Below are positions 8,081 through 17,236 of a stretch of 48,245 nt of DNA, piece by piece. Both the position numbers and the translations under genes were made by a program. Source of the DNA: Methylobacillus sp. GTDB lineage: Bacteria; Pseudomonadota; Gammaproteobacteria; Burkholderiales; Methylophilaceae. Below the pieces are notes generated by a model that was not told the DNA's origin, searched no databases, and was given only the letters and a program-made list of their open reading frames with translations. Where the stretch lies: NCBI GenBank assembly GCA_031285185.1, contig JAITWS010000043.1, positions 1 to 48,245 on the forward strand, written 5' to 3'. Numbering within the stretch: the first letter of the stretch is position 1; each line of letters begins with the position of its first letter.

Positions 8081-9103
8081 GTGAGTTCAAGCGACAGCCG
8101 GCTGGCTGACTGGCGCGATCAGGCGCTGAAACTGGAATCCGAAATCAACAAGGTTGTGGTCGGTCAGCAAAAGCCGATCCGGCTTATCACGACCGCGATT
8201 TTCGCGCGCGGGCATGTGTTGCTGGAGGGCGATGTCGGCGTGGGCAAGACCACGTTGTTGCGCGCGTTCACGCGCGGCATCGGCGGCGGATACGAGCGCA
8301 TCGAGGGCACGATAGATTTGATGCCCAACGATCTGGTTTACCACACTTATCTCGGCGAGGACGGGCGACCGCATGTGGATGCGGGTCCCTTGCTGCGCTG
8401 CGGCGAATCGCTCGCCGTGTTCTTTTTCAACGAGATCAACCGCGCGCGTCCGCAGGTGCATTCGCTGTTGTTGCGCGTGATGGCGGAGCGCACCTTGTCC
8501 GCGTTCAACAAGGAACATCACTTTCCGCACATGCTGGTGTTCGCCGACCGCAATCAGGTGGAAAAAGAGGAAACATTCGATATTCCTTCCGCCGCGCGTG
8601 ACCGTTTCATGATGGAAATTCCCATCGCCGTGCCGAACAATGCCGACATCATGCAGTCGCTGATTTTCGACACGCGCTTTCACAATGCCGACAAGCTGGT
8701 CGAAAACGTGCAGCCGGATGTGCTGCATTTCGACAAGCTCAACGAAATCGCCGTGGCCTTGCAAAATCATGTGCAGGCGAGTCCGGCGCTGTGCAAATAC
8801 GCGCTCGATCTGTGGCTCGCGACGCGCAACCCGGCGCAGTTCGGCATCACAATAGATAATGTGGACATCAACCGCCTCGTGCTCGCGGGCGCGAGTCCGC
8901 GCGGTGTTTCCATGATGGTGCGCGCGGCGCGCGTCAATGCGTGGCTCAACAGCCGCGACGCGGTGCTGCCCGAGGATATTCACGCGGTGTTCCACGAAAC
9001 CATCGCGCACCGGCTCGTGTTCAGCCCGGTGTATGAGATGCGCCGCACGGAGATCGCGCGCGATCTTTTGTCCGGCATCGTGAACGCCGTTTCCGCTCCC
9101 TGA
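8081..9103 (+). CDS. mxaR: MoxR-family AAA+ ATPase (MxaR-like)
   Basis: A 340-residue AAA+ ATPase of the MoxR group, chaperone-like ATPases that work with von Willebrand factor A (VWA) proteins to insert cofactors or mature complexes. The Walker A motif GDVGVGKT is at residues 50-57; Walker B appears as AVFFFNEINRA near 117, and the sensor and arginine-finger region as PSAARDRF. I start at the GTG at 8081 because GAGGAGA lies 5 nt upstream; the frame continues further up without coding character. It is the first of six tightly packed genes whose order (MoxR ATPase, DUF58, membrane protein, VWA, small TPR-like, VWA) matches mxaRSACKL of methylotrophs, where they are needed to produce active calcium-dependent methanol dehydrogenase. 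Confidence 0.88.
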   Translation: MSSSDSRLADWRDQALKLESEINKVVVGQQKPIRLITTAIFARGHVLLEGDVGVGKTTLLRAFTRGIGGGYERIEGTIDLMPNDLVYHTYLGEDGRPHVDAGPLLRCGESLAVFFFNEINRARPQVHSLLLRVMAERTLSAFNKEHHFPHMLVFADRNQVEKEETFDIPSAARDRFMMEIPIAVPNNADIMQSLIFDTRFHNADKLVENVQPDVLHFDKLNEIAVALQNHVQASPALCKYALDLWLATRNPAQFGITIDNVDINRLVLAGASPRGVSMMVRAARVNAWLNSRDAVLPEDIHAVFHETIAHRLVFSPVYEMRRTEIARDLLSGIVNAVSAP

Positions 9104-9111
9104 GCCGGATC

Positions 9112-9975
9112 ATGGTCGAAGGCCAAATCAAGGAATTCACCTACCAGGTCGGCTGGCGCTCGCGCGGTCGTCATCCCGGTCGCCATGCGAGCGCGCAGCG
9201 CGGACTCGGCATGGAGTTTCGCGGTCACGCGCCGCTCATTTCCTATCCCGATCCGCGCCGCATTGATTTGCGCCAGACCTTGCGCGATCCATTCGATCAG
9301 GTGTGGGTGCGGATTTTCAACCAGAAAAGTTCGGTTCCGGTGTTCGTGGTGTGCGATCTTTCCGGCTCGATGAGCTTTTCGGGGCACATGCGAAAACTGG
9401 AAATCGCGGCGGAAATCGCCGCCTCCGCCGCGTATTCGGCGTTTCGCGTCAACGATCCCTTCGGCTTCATCGGCTACGACGAAATCATCCGCGACGACTG
9501 GGTATTCACCTCGACCACCAAAGTCCACGGCGCATTCGATCTGACCGAACGCCTCGCGAATTATCGTCCCGCCCATGTCGCTGCGACGGCGCTGGGCGAT
9601 GTCGCGCAACTGTTGCCGCGCGAACGTTCGCTGGTGCTGCTGATTTCGGATTTCCACACGCCGCTGCCACAATTGGCCGACCAACTCGGCACGCTCGCGC
9701 GTCATCACGTTGTGCCGCTCGTGCTGTGGGATGCGGCGGAATACCGCAGTCTGCCGGAATTCGGCATCGCGGGCGTCGCCGATTGCGAAACCGGCGCGCG
9801 ACGTACACTGTTTTTACGCAAGCACTACCGCGCGCGCATTTTGCAGGCGTTTGAAGACCGCCGCGCCGCGCTTGAAAAACTTTTCATGAGCGTGGACATG
9901 CCGCCGCTTTTTATCGAAGACCGTTTCGAACCTGACGATTTGACCGAATACTTTTACCAGTTTGTGGCCGCCTGA
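9112..9975 (+). CDS. mxaS: DUF58/VWA-like protein (MxaS-like)
   Basis: A 287-residue soluble protein with an N-terminal basic region (WRSRGRHPGRH) and a VWA-type domain. The metal-ion-dependent adhesion site is visible as DLSGSMS at residues 82-88, matching DxSxS, and a later LLISDFHTPL strand is typical of DUF58 proteins. Such proteins partner MoxR ATPases. It begins 8 bp after mxaR and ends one base before the next start. In the mxa operons of methylotrophs the protein in this position is MxaS; its exact biochemical step is not known. Confidence 0.85.
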   Translation: MVEGQIKEFTYQVGWRSRGRHPGRHASAQRGLGMEFRGHAPLISYPDPRRIDLRQTLRDPFDQVWVRIFNQKSSVPVFVVCDLSGSMSFSGHMRKLEIAAEIAASAAYSAFRVNDPFGFIGYDEIIRDDWVFTSTTKVHGAFDLTERLANYRPAHVAATALGDVAQLLPRERSLVLLISDFHTPLPQLADQLGTLARHHVVPLVLWDAAEYRSLPEFGIAGVADCETGARRTLFLRKHYRARILQAFEDRRAALEKLFMSVDMPPLFIEDRFEPDDLTEYFYQFVAA

Positions 9976-9976
9976 T

Positions 9977-10906
9977 ATGCGATTTCTCATTGCCCTGCTT
10001 TTACTGACCGCCCTGTCCGTCGCCCATGCCGAAGACGGCGTGGAAACCGATCCGCGCGTGAGCGTACAAACCGTGGAACCCGCGCGCGATGTCGGCTACA
10101 CCGTGGGCGACGTGCTGGAACGCACGATCATTCTCGAAGCGAAAAAACCCTGGCAACTGGTGGAAACCTCGCTGCCCATCGTCGGCAACGAACAAAAACG
10201 CAAGAACAAGGGCAACGGCATTGAAGTGCGCGAAGTGCGGCTGGAAAAATCGGCAGGCATCAACACCACCACCTACACGCTGCATCTTTCCTATCAGGTG
10301 TTCACCAACAATGTCGTCTCCAAACCCGCCGTGCTGCCCGCGGAAATGGTGAAGTTCGGCAACGGCAGCGGCGAGAATTTCGAGGTGCGCGTGCCGAGCT
10401 GGAGTTTCCGCATTTCGCCGCTCGCGGTTTATGGCTCTGTCGTGGTCGAGCGCGACATGAGCGGTTTTCGCGGGCCGATCACGCTGGATGCGAAACGCGA
10501 GGTGCTGACGCTGCGCGTCGCGCTGGTCGTGTTTGCCTTGTCGCTGATCGGCCTGTTATATGTGCTGGGTTCGCGCGCGTGGCTGCCGCGCATGGGTCGC
10601 CCGTTTGCGCGTGCCTTGCGCGATCTCAAAAAACTTTCGGATACGCCCGAAGATTTGTCGCGCGGCGTCGCGCGCGTGCATGAGGCGATCAACGCCACGG
10701 CGGGCAACAGTGTATTCGATGCAAGCGGCCTGTTGCGGCGCAAACCAAATTTCGCGCCGGTCGCCGCCGGGCTGGATCAATTTTTCGCTCTGTCGCGCAC
10801 GGTGTTTTTCGAGCCTTCCGCGCCGCACGACGCAGGCGAAAATCCGCTCGCGTGGCTGCGCCAATTCTGCCGCCGCTGCCGCGATTGCGAACGCGGAATG
10901 AAGTAG
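9977..10906 (+). CDS. mxaA: membrane-anchored periplasmic protein (MxaA-like)
   Basis: A 309-residue protein with an N-terminal signal peptide (MRFLIALLLLTALSVAHA, cleavage after AHA) and one strong transmembrane helix near residues 177-196 (VALVVFALSLIGLLYVLG), leaving a periplasmic domain of about 155 residues and a cytoplasmic C-terminal part of about 110. Members of the MxaA family are implicated in calcium insertion into methanol dehydrogenase. I chose the ATG at 9977, just after the mxaS stop, because it opens directly with the signal peptide. A Cys cluster (CRRCRDC) near the C-terminus is notable and could bind metal or be incidental. Confidence 0.8.
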   Translation: MRFLIALLLLTALSVAHAEDGVETDPRVSVQTVEPARDVGYTVGDVLERTIILEAKKPWQLVETSLPIVGNEQKRKNKGNGIEVREVRLEKSAGINTTTYTLHLSYQVFTNNVVSKPAVLPAEMVKFGNGSGENFEVRVPSWSFRISPLAVYGSVVVERDMSGFRGPITLDAKREVLTLRVALVVFALSLIGLLYVLGSRAWLPRMGRPFARALRDLKKLSDTPEDLSRGVARVHEAINATAGNSVFDASGLLRRKPNFAPVAAGLDQFFALSRTVFFEPSAPHDAGENPLAWLRQFCRRCRDCERGMK

Positions 10907-10913
10907 GCAAGCC

Positions 10914-11894
10914 GTGCTGTTCAACACTTACTGGATATTGTTTCTGCTCCCGCTCGCGGCGTTGCCGCTGCTGCTGGAACGCGCGCACAGCCGCGCTTAT
11001 TCGTGGACGGGAATGCTGCCGCGCGATGCGTTGTCGGAGTTGATCGGGCTGCTGCTCAAGATACTCGCCGCGCTCGCGCTGCTGTTCATCATCCTCGGCA
11101 TCGCGTCGCCGCACACCGCCGCGCAAAAAGTCGAACGCATCGGCGAAGGCGCGCAGATCGTGCTCACCATAGACCGCAGCGCGAGCATGGATGAGCCGTT
11201 CTCAGGCGCGGAAGCCAGCGGCCACGCGGGGGAGGCGAAATCGGGCGCGTCGCGGCGGCTCATCACGAATTTCATCAAGCAGCGCAAGAACGACATGTTC
11301 GGCATGGTGACGTTCAGCAACTCGGCGATGTATGTGATGCCGCTCACGCAAAGCCGCGAGGCGATACTCGCCGCGGTGGATGCGGCGGGCGGGCCGGGAT
11401 TGTTCCAGACCAACATCGGCAGCGGCCTCACCACCGCGCTCGGCATGTTCGACCACGCACCCGATTCCGGTTCGCGCGCGATCATATTGTTGTCGGACGG
11501 CGCAGGTCGCGTGAGCGATAACGTGCAGCAAAAAATCCGCGACTGGCTCGCGCGTCAGCACATCACGCTGTACTGGATCGTGCTGCGTCAACCGAATGAA
11601 CTCAGCATTTTCGATACCGAATACAAACCGCCCGAAGATCAGCCGCTGCCGCCCTCCATCGAGCTGCACCGTTTTTTCAAAACCCTGCGTTCCGGCTACC
11701 AGCCTTATGAGGCGGACGATCCGCAATCGCTCGCGCGGGCGATCGAGGACATCAACGCCAAGGAAAAAAAACCAATCCGCTATCTGGAACAAATTCCGGG
11801 GCGCGATTTCACCACGCACTGCTTTGCAATCGCGGCGCTGCTCATCGCGGCGCTGCTGGGAATAAAACTGCTGGAGGTCAAATCATGGCGCTGA
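10914..11894 (+). CDS. mxaC: VWA-domain membrane protein (MxaC-like)
   Basis: A 326-residue protein with two N-terminal hydrophobic helices (about 3-21 and 43-63), a VWA domain whose MIDAS begins at Asp87 (DRSASM, fitting DxSxS) with a later LLSDGAGR strand, and a third helix near the C-terminus (IAALLIAALLGIKLL). The layout resembles BatA-type proteins that sit in the membrane with the VWA domain exposed. It starts with GTG seven bases after mxaA, with AGGC upstream, and overlaps mxaK by 10 bp, so the genes are likely translationally coupled. Confidence 0.83.
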   Translation: MLFNTYWILFLLPLAALPLLLERAHSRAYSWTGMLPRDALSELIGLLLKILAALALLFIILGIASPHTAAQKVERIGEGAQIVLTIDRSASMDEPFSGAEASGHAGEAKSGASRRLITNFIKQRKNDMFGMVTFSNSAMYVMPLTQSREAILAAVDAAGGPGLFQTNIGSGLTTALGMFDHAPDSGSRAIILLSDGAGRVSDNVQQKIRDWLARQHITLYWIVLRQPNELSIFDTEYKPPEDQPLPPSIELHRFFKTLRSGYQPYEADDPQSLARAIEDINAKEKKPIRYLEQIPGRDFTTHCFAIAALLIAALLGIKLLEVKSWR

Positions 11895-12421
11895 GCGCGA
11901 AAAAACTGACTGCGGGATTTTTGCTCGTCGCGCTGGCTGCGGGCGCGACTGCCGTTTATGAAGCCAATCGCATCCGGCAAATCGAAAATTTCAACACTGC
12001 GGTGCTGGCCGGAAAAACGCCGGTGACGGATACGCAATCGTGGGAAGCGAAATTTTCCGCCGCCTTCTGGCTGGCCAAAAGCGGGCGTTATCAGGATGCG
12101 ACGCTGCTCTTTCTGCAACTCGCGGAAGGCGGCACGCCCGGCCAGCGTTCGGCGATTCAATACAACATCGGCAACATTTTTTTCCTGCGCGGACTTGCGA
12201 TCAACGGAACCGATCTCACGGTGCGCGAAGAAGCCATCTACATGCTCACCAATGCCAAGACCGCCTACATGCAATCGCTGCGGCTGGACAGCAAACACTG
12301 GGACGCGCGCCACAATCTGGATCGCATCCTCACCATGCTGCCCGCAGAAGTGACGCCGGGCGTGGGCGAATCCGATTCGCCGGGGCTGATTATGGGCAAC
12401 ATTCCGGTGGGGCTGCCTTGA
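11885..12421 (+). CDS. mxaK: MxaK-like protein with TPR-like region
   Basis: A 178-residue protein with one N-terminal helix (residues about 8-24) and a tail that looks like a degenerate tetratricopeptide pair (SAAFWLAKSGRYQDATLLFLQLAEG ... QYNIGNIFFLRG region). Its place between the two VWA genes matches mxaK. It overlaps mxaC by 10 bp, with GGAGG just before the ATG. Function beyond assisting the mxa system is not established. Confidence 0.78.
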   Translation: MALSAKKLTAGFLLVALAAGATAVYEANRIRQIENFNTAVLAGKTPVTDTQSWEAKFSAAFWLAKSGRYQDATLLFLQLAEGGTPGQRSAIQYNIGNIFFLRGLAINGTDLTVREEAIYMLTNAKTAYMQSLRLDSKHWDARHNLDRILTMLPAEVTPGVGESDSPGLIMGNIPVGLP

Positions 12422-12422
12422 A

Positions 12423-13400
12423 GTGAGCAAGATGCGCCGCTTTCTGGAATATCTCAAACACCACCGCGATTTCGCGCTGCTGGGCGGCGCGATGTTGCTG
12501 CTGCTGGCCGCCCTGCTGCGCCCCGCCGTGCAGGTGCAGCGCGACATCTACACTTATCTTTTGGTCGTGGACATCACGCAAAGCATGAACACCAAGGATA
12601 TGACGCTGGAAGGCAAACCCGCGAGCCGCCTCGATTACACGCGCCGACTGCTGCATGATCTGGTCGCGGGAATGCCGTGCGGCACGCGCGTAAGCATGGC
12701 GTTTTTCGCGGGAACCAACGCCGCGCTGCAATACGGCCCGATCGAAGTCTGCGCCAATTTCAACGCGATTCAGGACAACATCGCCCACATGGAATGGCGC
12801 ATGGCTTGGTCGGGCAACACGCGCCTGCGTCAGGGCGCGCAATCCATCGCGCACCTCACCCGCACGCTGGGCGAACCGTCGCAAGTCGTCTTTTTCACCG
12901 ACGGCGAAGAAGCGCCGCGACTGCACGCCTTCAACACCCTCAGCCTCGACGGATTCCAGGGCGGCAAAGGCTGGCTCATCGTCGGTATCGGCGACGAAAA
13001 AGGCGCGCCCATTCCAAAATACGACGAAAACAACAAACTGCTCGGCTACTGGTCGGAAGAAAGTTTCCAGATGCAACCCGGCGTCGCGCAAATTTCGCAG
13101 GAAAACATAGGCGCGCGCGACGAAGGCGTGGCGATGCTCGACAGCTCGCGCTATTACTCAAAACTGGACGGGGAATACCTCAAAAAATACTCCGCCGAAA
13201 TCGGCAGTGACTACATCCCCGGCGACAGCATCATGCGCGTGCAACACGCCATCACCGCCCTCAACCCCGCCCGCCACGACATCGCCCCCATGGAAATCAA
13301 TCGCATCCTCGCCGCCATCGCCGGGCTGCTCCTGATCGCGGCATACTTCAGCCATCACCCGTGGCGGATGTTGAGGCGCAAGCTGCATCGCGGAAGATGA
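12423..13400 (+). CDS. mxaL: VWA-domain membrane protein (MxaL-like)
   Basis: A 325-residue protein with an N-terminal helix (about 17-34), a VWA domain with MIDAS-like DITQSM at residues 50-55 and a later FFTDGEEAPR strand, and a C-terminal helix (about 296-313) followed by a basic tail. The MIDAS has Thr at the first hydroxyl position (DxTxS), which is tolerated in this family. It begins with GTG one base after the mxaK stop and closes the operon: a strong bidirectional terminator follows at 13476. No mxaD, E, H or B and no dehydrogenase or cytochrome gene follows. Confidence 0.82.
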   Translation: MSKMRRFLEYLKHHRDFALLGGAMLLLLAALLRPAVQVQRDIYTYLLVVDITQSMNTKDMTLEGKPASRLDYTRRLLHDLVAGMPCGTRVSMAFFAGTNAALQYGPIEVCANFNAIQDNIAHMEWRMAWSGNTRLRQGAQSIAHLTRTLGEPSQVVFFTDGEEAPRLHAFNTLSLDGFQGGKGWLIVGIGDEKGAPIPKYDENNKLLGYWSEESFQMQPGVAQISQENIGARDEGVAMLDSSRYYSKLDGEYLKKYSAEIGSDYIPGDSIMRVQHAITALNPARHDIAPMEINRILAAIAGLLLIAAYFSHHPWRMLRRKLHRGR

Positions 13401-13475
13401 TTTCCCTTCTCTTCTTCACAGGCTGGAATAAGTGTGGCGCAAGCCCATGAAAAATGGAGATACAAGCTGCCCACA

Positions 13476-13508
13476 AAAACAAAACCCCGCGATGCGGGGT
13501 TTTGTTTT
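13476..13508. terminator. bidirectional intrinsic terminator between mxaL and mlaA
   Basis: A 15-bp perfect stem (13476-13490 with 13494-13508) around the 3-nt loop GAT, with A-runs on the left and T-runs on the right, so it can end transcription on both strands. It lies between the converging mxaL and mlaA genes. Confidence 0.9.
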
Positions 13509-13531
13509 GTTGTGTTGCGGGAAAGGACTTG

Positions 13532-14293
13532 TTACTTGGAATCCGTTACTGCGGCGACTTCGCCCGGTGTTTCCGCGCTGCTGTCTTCCCAATGATCTTG
13601 CGGCGCGTTGTCGTTTTCTTCGCCGTGTATCTGGCGGTCGCGGCGTTGCAGATAAGCGTCGCGCATGAAGGCATACGGGTCGAGCGCGGCTTCGTCCAGC
13701 AGGTCGCTCGCGGGCAGGTATTGCGAGCGGCGGTCAACGAATTTGACGGCCAGCGAGGTGTTACGCGTGGGGACGTGATCCACATAGTAAATCGGATCGA
13801 ACGCGTAGCTGTCCACCGCGAGGCCGCCCGCATCGCGTACCGTGCTGGGGCCGAGGAAGGGAAGCACGAGGTAGGCGCTGTTTTCCCAGCCCCAGACGGC
13901 CAGTGTCTGGCCGAAATCGTTGTTGTTCTTTTCAACGCCGTCCATTGAGGCCACGTCGAAAATACCGGCGATGCCGAAGGTGGAGTTGATGACGAAGCGG
14001 CCTGCATCGTTCATGGCAGCGCCGAGCTTGAACTGGAGCAGATCGTTGATGACCGTGACCACTGTGCCGAGGTTGGTGAAGAAATTGTTCACGCCGGTGC
14101 GGATCGGGCTGGGGACGACGGCTTTGTACGCGCCTGCCACCGGCTTGATGGCGGCGTTGTCCACCGTGTCGTTGAATTTGTAGATACCGCGATTCATGCT
14201 TTCCAGCGGATCGCGGTTGCCTTGCGTGGCGCAGCCGCTCAATAGGGTGAGCAGCATGGTGCCGACGAGTAAAAGTTTCCCTGTTGTATTCAT
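13532..14293 (-). CDS. mlaA: outer-membrane lipid-asymmetry lipoprotein MlaA (VacJ)
   Basis: MlaA sits in the outer membrane and removes misplaced phospholipids from the outer leaflet, passing them to periplasmic MlaC. The 253-residue protein has a lipoprotein signal with lipobox LLSGC (Cys21) and family landmarks: DPLESMNRGIYKFND near 28-42, a helical body with FFTNLGTVVTVINDLLQ, and SYAFDPIYYVD with VDRRSQYLPASDLLDEAALDPYAF towards the C-terminus. AGAGG lies 7 nt before the ATG at 14293. The acidic C-terminal tail beyond residue 225 is probably disordered. No mlaBCDEF genes are in the window. Confidence 0.95.
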   Translation of the reverse strand: MNTTGKLLLVGTMLLTLLSGCATQGNRDPLESMNRGIYKFNDTVDNAAIKPVAGAYKAVVPSPIRTGVNNFFTNLGTVVTVINDLLQFKLGAAMNDAGRFVINSTFGIAGIFDVASMDGVEKNNNDFGQTLAVWGWENSAYLVLPFLGPSTVRDAGGLAVDSYAFDPIYYVDHVPTRNTSLAVKFVDRRSQYLPASDLLDEAALDPYAFMRDAYLQRRDRQIHGEENDNAPQDHWEDSSAETPGEVAAVTDSK

Positions 14294-14418
14294 GCACAAA
14301 CCTCTGAAATTTATTGTTGGCCGACGCAATTTGCGCCAGTACATCCCAATCCAGAATGCACTGTAATGTAAGGCTATCGCCCTTGTCCAGTGCTTTTATG
14401 GGGGGCGGCGCGCGGGCG

Positions 14419-14427
14419 TGCTAGAAT
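14419..14427 (+). promoter_or_regulatory. extended -10 promoter candidate for fbp
   Basis: TGC-TAGAAT forms an extended -10 element about 42 bp before the fbp start; no good -35 is present in the GC-rich stretch upstream, which is usual for extended -10 promoters. The 175-bp gap to mlaA must also hold the mlaA promoter on the other strand. Confidence 0.4.
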
Positions 14428-14468
14428 TTGTGGTAAATATGTAACAGTTTTGAAATGGAAAGATGACC

Positions 14469-15470
14469 ATGAGCGGACTGACCCTTACCCAATTCCTTAT
14501 CGAAGAACAGCGGCGACACGCGCAGGCGACGGGGGAATTTACCCTGCTGCTCAACGATGTGGTTTCCGCCTGCAAACGCATCGCCAACCAGGTCAACAAA
14601 GGCGCGCTGCTCGGAACCATGGGCAGCCTGGAATCCGAAAATGTGCAGGGCGAGGTGCAAAAGCAACTGGATGTCATCACCAATGATATTTTCATCGCCT
14701 CGCTGGATTGGTCGGGGCATCTCGCGGGCATGGCTTCGGAGGAGATGGAAGACCCTTACGACATTCCGCGCCAATATCCGCTCGGCAAATATCTGATTCT
14801 GTTCGACCCGCTCGACGGCTCCTCCAACGTCAACATCAACATTTCGGTCGGAACCATCTTCTCCATCCTGCGCGCGCCCGCAGGCGCGACCCGCCCCAAG
14901 CCGGAAGATTTTCTGCAACCGGGAACGCAACAAGTGTGCGCGGGCTACGCCTTGTACGGCTCTTCCACCATGTTCGTGCTCACCACTGGCCACGGCGTCA
15001 ACGGCTTCACGCTGGATCGCGAAGTGGGCGAGTTTTATCTCACCCATCCCGACATGCAAATCCCCGCCGACACGCACGAATTTGCCGTCAACACCTCCAA
15101 CCAGCGCCTCTGGGAAGCTCCGGTGCAACGCTATGTGCGCGAATGTCTGCAAGGCAAGGAAGGCGTGCGCGGACGCGATTTCAACATGCGCTGGGTCGCC
15201 TCCATGGTGGCCGAAGTCCACCGCATCCTCGTGCGCGGCGGCGTATTCATGTACCCGCTCGACAGCAAACTCAAGGATCAGGGCGGCAAGCTGCGCCTGC
15301 TGTACGAAGCCAATCCCATGAGCTTCATCGTGGAACAGGCGGGCGGACTCAGCTCCACCGGCTATCGCCGCATCCTCGACCTCCAGCCCGAAGCCCTGCA
15401 CCAGCGCGTGCCCGTGATTCTCGGCTCGAAAAACGAAGTCGAACGCATCGTCGCTTATCATCGCGAGTAA
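14469..15470 (+). CDS. fbp: fructose-1,6-bisphosphatase class 1
   Basis: Hydrolyses fructose 1,6-bisphosphate to fructose 6-phosphate in gluconeogenesis and, where present, the Calvin or ribulose-monophosphate cycles. The 333-residue protein shows the class 1 signature [19 protein letters not shown] near residue 112, including metal-binding Asp residues, and a conserved YALYGSSTM and YPLDSKLK near the substrate site. GGAAAG precedes two in-frame ATGs; the second (14469) has the better spacing, the first (14463) would add two residues. The following small gene starts 9 bp after the stop and is probably cotranscribed. Confidence 0.96.
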   Translation: MSGLTLTQFLIEEQRRHAQATGEFTLLLNDVVSACKRIANQVNKGALLGTMGSLESENVQGEVQKQLDVITNDIFIASLDWSGHLAGMASEEMEDPYDIPRQYPLGKYLILFDPLDGSSNVNINISVGTIFSILRAPAGATRPKPEDFLQPGTQQVCAGYALYGSSTMFVLTTGHGVNGFTLDREVGEFYLTHPDMQIPADTHEFAVNTSNQRLWEAPVQRYVRECLQGKEGVRGRDFNMRWVASMVAEVHRILVRGGVFMYPLDSKLKDQGGKLRLLYEANPMSFIVEQAGGLSSTGYRRILDLQPEALHQRVPVILGSKNEVERIVAYHRE

Positions 15471-15479
15471 GGAAACACC

Positions 15480-15728
15480 ATGCCCGCCCCGACCGAAGAA
15501 CTCAAACGCGCCGCCCAAGCCGCGCTCGACGGCGAATGGGACAAGTCGCACAAAATCGTGCAGGAATACAACGACCCCACCGCCTGCCGCATCCACGCCG
15601 TCCTGCACAAAATTGAAGGCGACGCCTGGAACAGCCGCTACTGGTACGCACGAACAACGCACCAATACGAGGAATACGCCGACCCGCAGGAGGAGTTGCG
15701 GGAGATTTTGCGGGAATTGGAGAAGTAA
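15480..15728 (+). CDS. small protein of unknown function downstream of fbp
   Basis: An 82-residue, probably helical and soluble protein. The central stretch CRIHAVLHKIEGDAWNSRYW, with its His, Trp and Tyr residues, looks like a conserved motif; I recall similar small proteins annotated as hypothetical in Proteobacteria but cannot name a family. AAGGAAACACC precedes the ATG, 9 bp after fbp, so it is in the fbp operon. The gap of about 180 bp to the next gene contains an AGAAC...GTTCT inverted repeat around a T-run near 15845-15868 and little else. Confidence 0.75.
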   Translation: MPAPTEELKRAAQAALDGEWDKSHKIVQEYNDPTACRIHAVLHKIEGDAWNSRYWYARTTHQYEEYADPQEELREILRELEK

Positions 15729-15909
15729 ATATTCCTGCCGCATTGAAGTGAAGTTGACCCCGAAGAGGTGGAGTCTGTTTCCCCTTTTCTCTCCGAAGCG
15801 ACGGGACTGAAGGAATTCAGCCCCCTGCCCCCTTTGACAATCTCAGAACGAACAGTTTTTTTGTTCTAAACCCCCGCCTGCGCGGAGATGAACGGAAAGT
15901 ATGCGCCCT

Positions 15910-16890
15910 TCAAGGCCCGTAAATCACCGGCTCGACCTCCGGGATTTGTCGGCGATAGGCGGTTGGGGCGAGGCCGGTGACTTTTTGGAAGCTGCGGCAG
16001 AAGTGTGCCTGGTCGGAGAATCCGCAGAGCAGCGCGACGTTGGCGACGGATTGGCGGGTTCGGGAGAGCAGGCTGCGCGCGCGGCGAATGCGGGCGTGGA
16101 TGATGTATTGGTAGGGCGTTTCCTTGAGCGAGAGTTTGAAGCCATGGATGAACATGGTGCGGCTCAGGTTGGCGATGTCCGCGAGTTCGTTGAGCGAGAT
16201 TTCCGAGGCAAGATGGGTGTGGATGTGGCTGGTGACGCGCCGGATTTGTTGCACGTTCAAGCGCCGCCCCTGATGCGGCGCGGGTTCGCGGCGCGACGCG
16301 GAAAGATATTTGACCAGCACGTCAACGCCCAGCGCGCGCGCGAGGTATTCGACCTTGAGCGCGGAGTGTTCGGCGGGTTCGTGCAGCGCGCGTTGCAGCA
16401 GATGGAGCATGTCGGCGATGTCGGGATCTTCGATGCCGAATCGGGATTTGATCTCCATGTCGCTGACATCGTGGTCAAACAGGTCGCCCATCACCTTGCT
16501 CAGCAGTTTTCTTTTGAGGAAAACATGGAGGATGCGGGAGTTGTTTTTGTCCAGCGTCCCGAATACCGAGCGCGGCGGGTGGATGCAAATCTGGTTGGGG
16601 CGAAGATTGTAGTGGTATTCCTTGTGATCGAGGATGAACGAGGTGTTCACCGGCGACAAGGCCATGCTGATCCAAAGCTCGTCCCCGCCGCCGTGCATCC
16701 GTTCATGGTCGTGCGGTCTGGAATCAACGATGCTGAGATTCAGGTTCGGCCAGCCCAGGCCGTCGCTGGTTTTGAAAATGGTCGCGCCATGGTCGAGGTT
16801 GATCGCCATGTCGTCCAACAACATTCCGCTCTCGCTTCTCTGTTCAAAAAATTCATGCGAGAAAATAGATGGCCAGTTCGATTTTTTCAT
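15910..16890 (-). CDS. AraC-family regulator, paralogue of the one at 17526
   Basis: A regulator of up to 326 residues whose last 100 residues form the AraC/XylS DNA-binding domain (LNVQQIRRVTSHIHTHLASE opening, then VANVALLCGFSDQAHFCRSF and LAPTAYRRQ). The N-terminal 190 residues form a sensor-like domain I cannot assign; it shares long stretches with the divergent neighbour (SDGLGWPNLNLSIVDSRP against SDGFGWPNLNVSIIDSKP; HGGGDELWISMALSP against HGGGSNLWMSMAMAP). I give the ATG at 16890, but similarity to the paralogue begins exactly at the internal ATG at 16824 (MLLDD against MLLSE), which would give 304 residues and may be the true start. Confidence 0.85.
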   Translation of the reverse strand: MKKSNWPSIFSHEFFEQRSESGMLLDDMAINLDHGATIFKTSDGLGWPNLNLSIVDSRPHDHERMHGGGDELWISMALSPVNTSFILDHKEYHYNLRPNQICIHPPRSVFGTLDKNNSRILHVFLKRKLLSKVMGDLFDHDVSDMEIKSRFGIEDPDIADMLHLLQRALHEPAEHSALKVEYLARALGVDVLVKYLSASRREPAPHQGRRLNVQQIRRVTSHIHTHLASEISLNELADIANLSRTMFIHGFKLSLKETPYQYIIHARIRRARSLLSRTRQSVANVALLCGFSDQAHFCRSFQKVTGLAPTAYRRQIPEVEPVIYGP

Positions 16891-17236
16891 GGTTTGACTT
16901 TGCACATACTTCCGTTGCCGATACTGCCGCCGTTTCCGAATCGGTTTGACCGCCTTCCGGCGGGTCGTCGGAGACTGCGACACTCCCTTGTTTGCATCCG
17001 ACCGATGCACAGCTTTTCGACGGTCAAAATTGCAGTGTCAAGTCTAGGCAAGAGTCATGCGGAGGGATTGCATATTCAGTTGAATATTTTTTTGGCGATC
17101 AACGCTGTTTCCAAGGCTCCGGTCATGCCGCTTCAAAGCACGGAAGCGCGCCCGATCCCATGCCGGAAGCCTCGCGCGGCGTATGCCCCGCAGCGGAGGC
17201 ACGACGGATGAAAGACGGCGCGTGCCTTGGGATGGC
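16891..17236. other. regulatory gap between divergent AraC genes (left part)
   Basis: About 350 bp with no convincing gene. It contains the palindrome ATATTCA-GT-TGAATAT at 17072-17087, followed by T7, which could be a regulator site or a weak terminator. Base composition shifts towards AT from about 17060 onward. Overlapping frames in this stretch are rich in Arg and Ser and look like shadows. Confidence 0.5.

Noticed and set aside
13432..13668. Short plus-strand frames over the mxaL-mlaA terminator
   Set aside because: They run through a strong bidirectional hairpin and into the antisense of mlaA.
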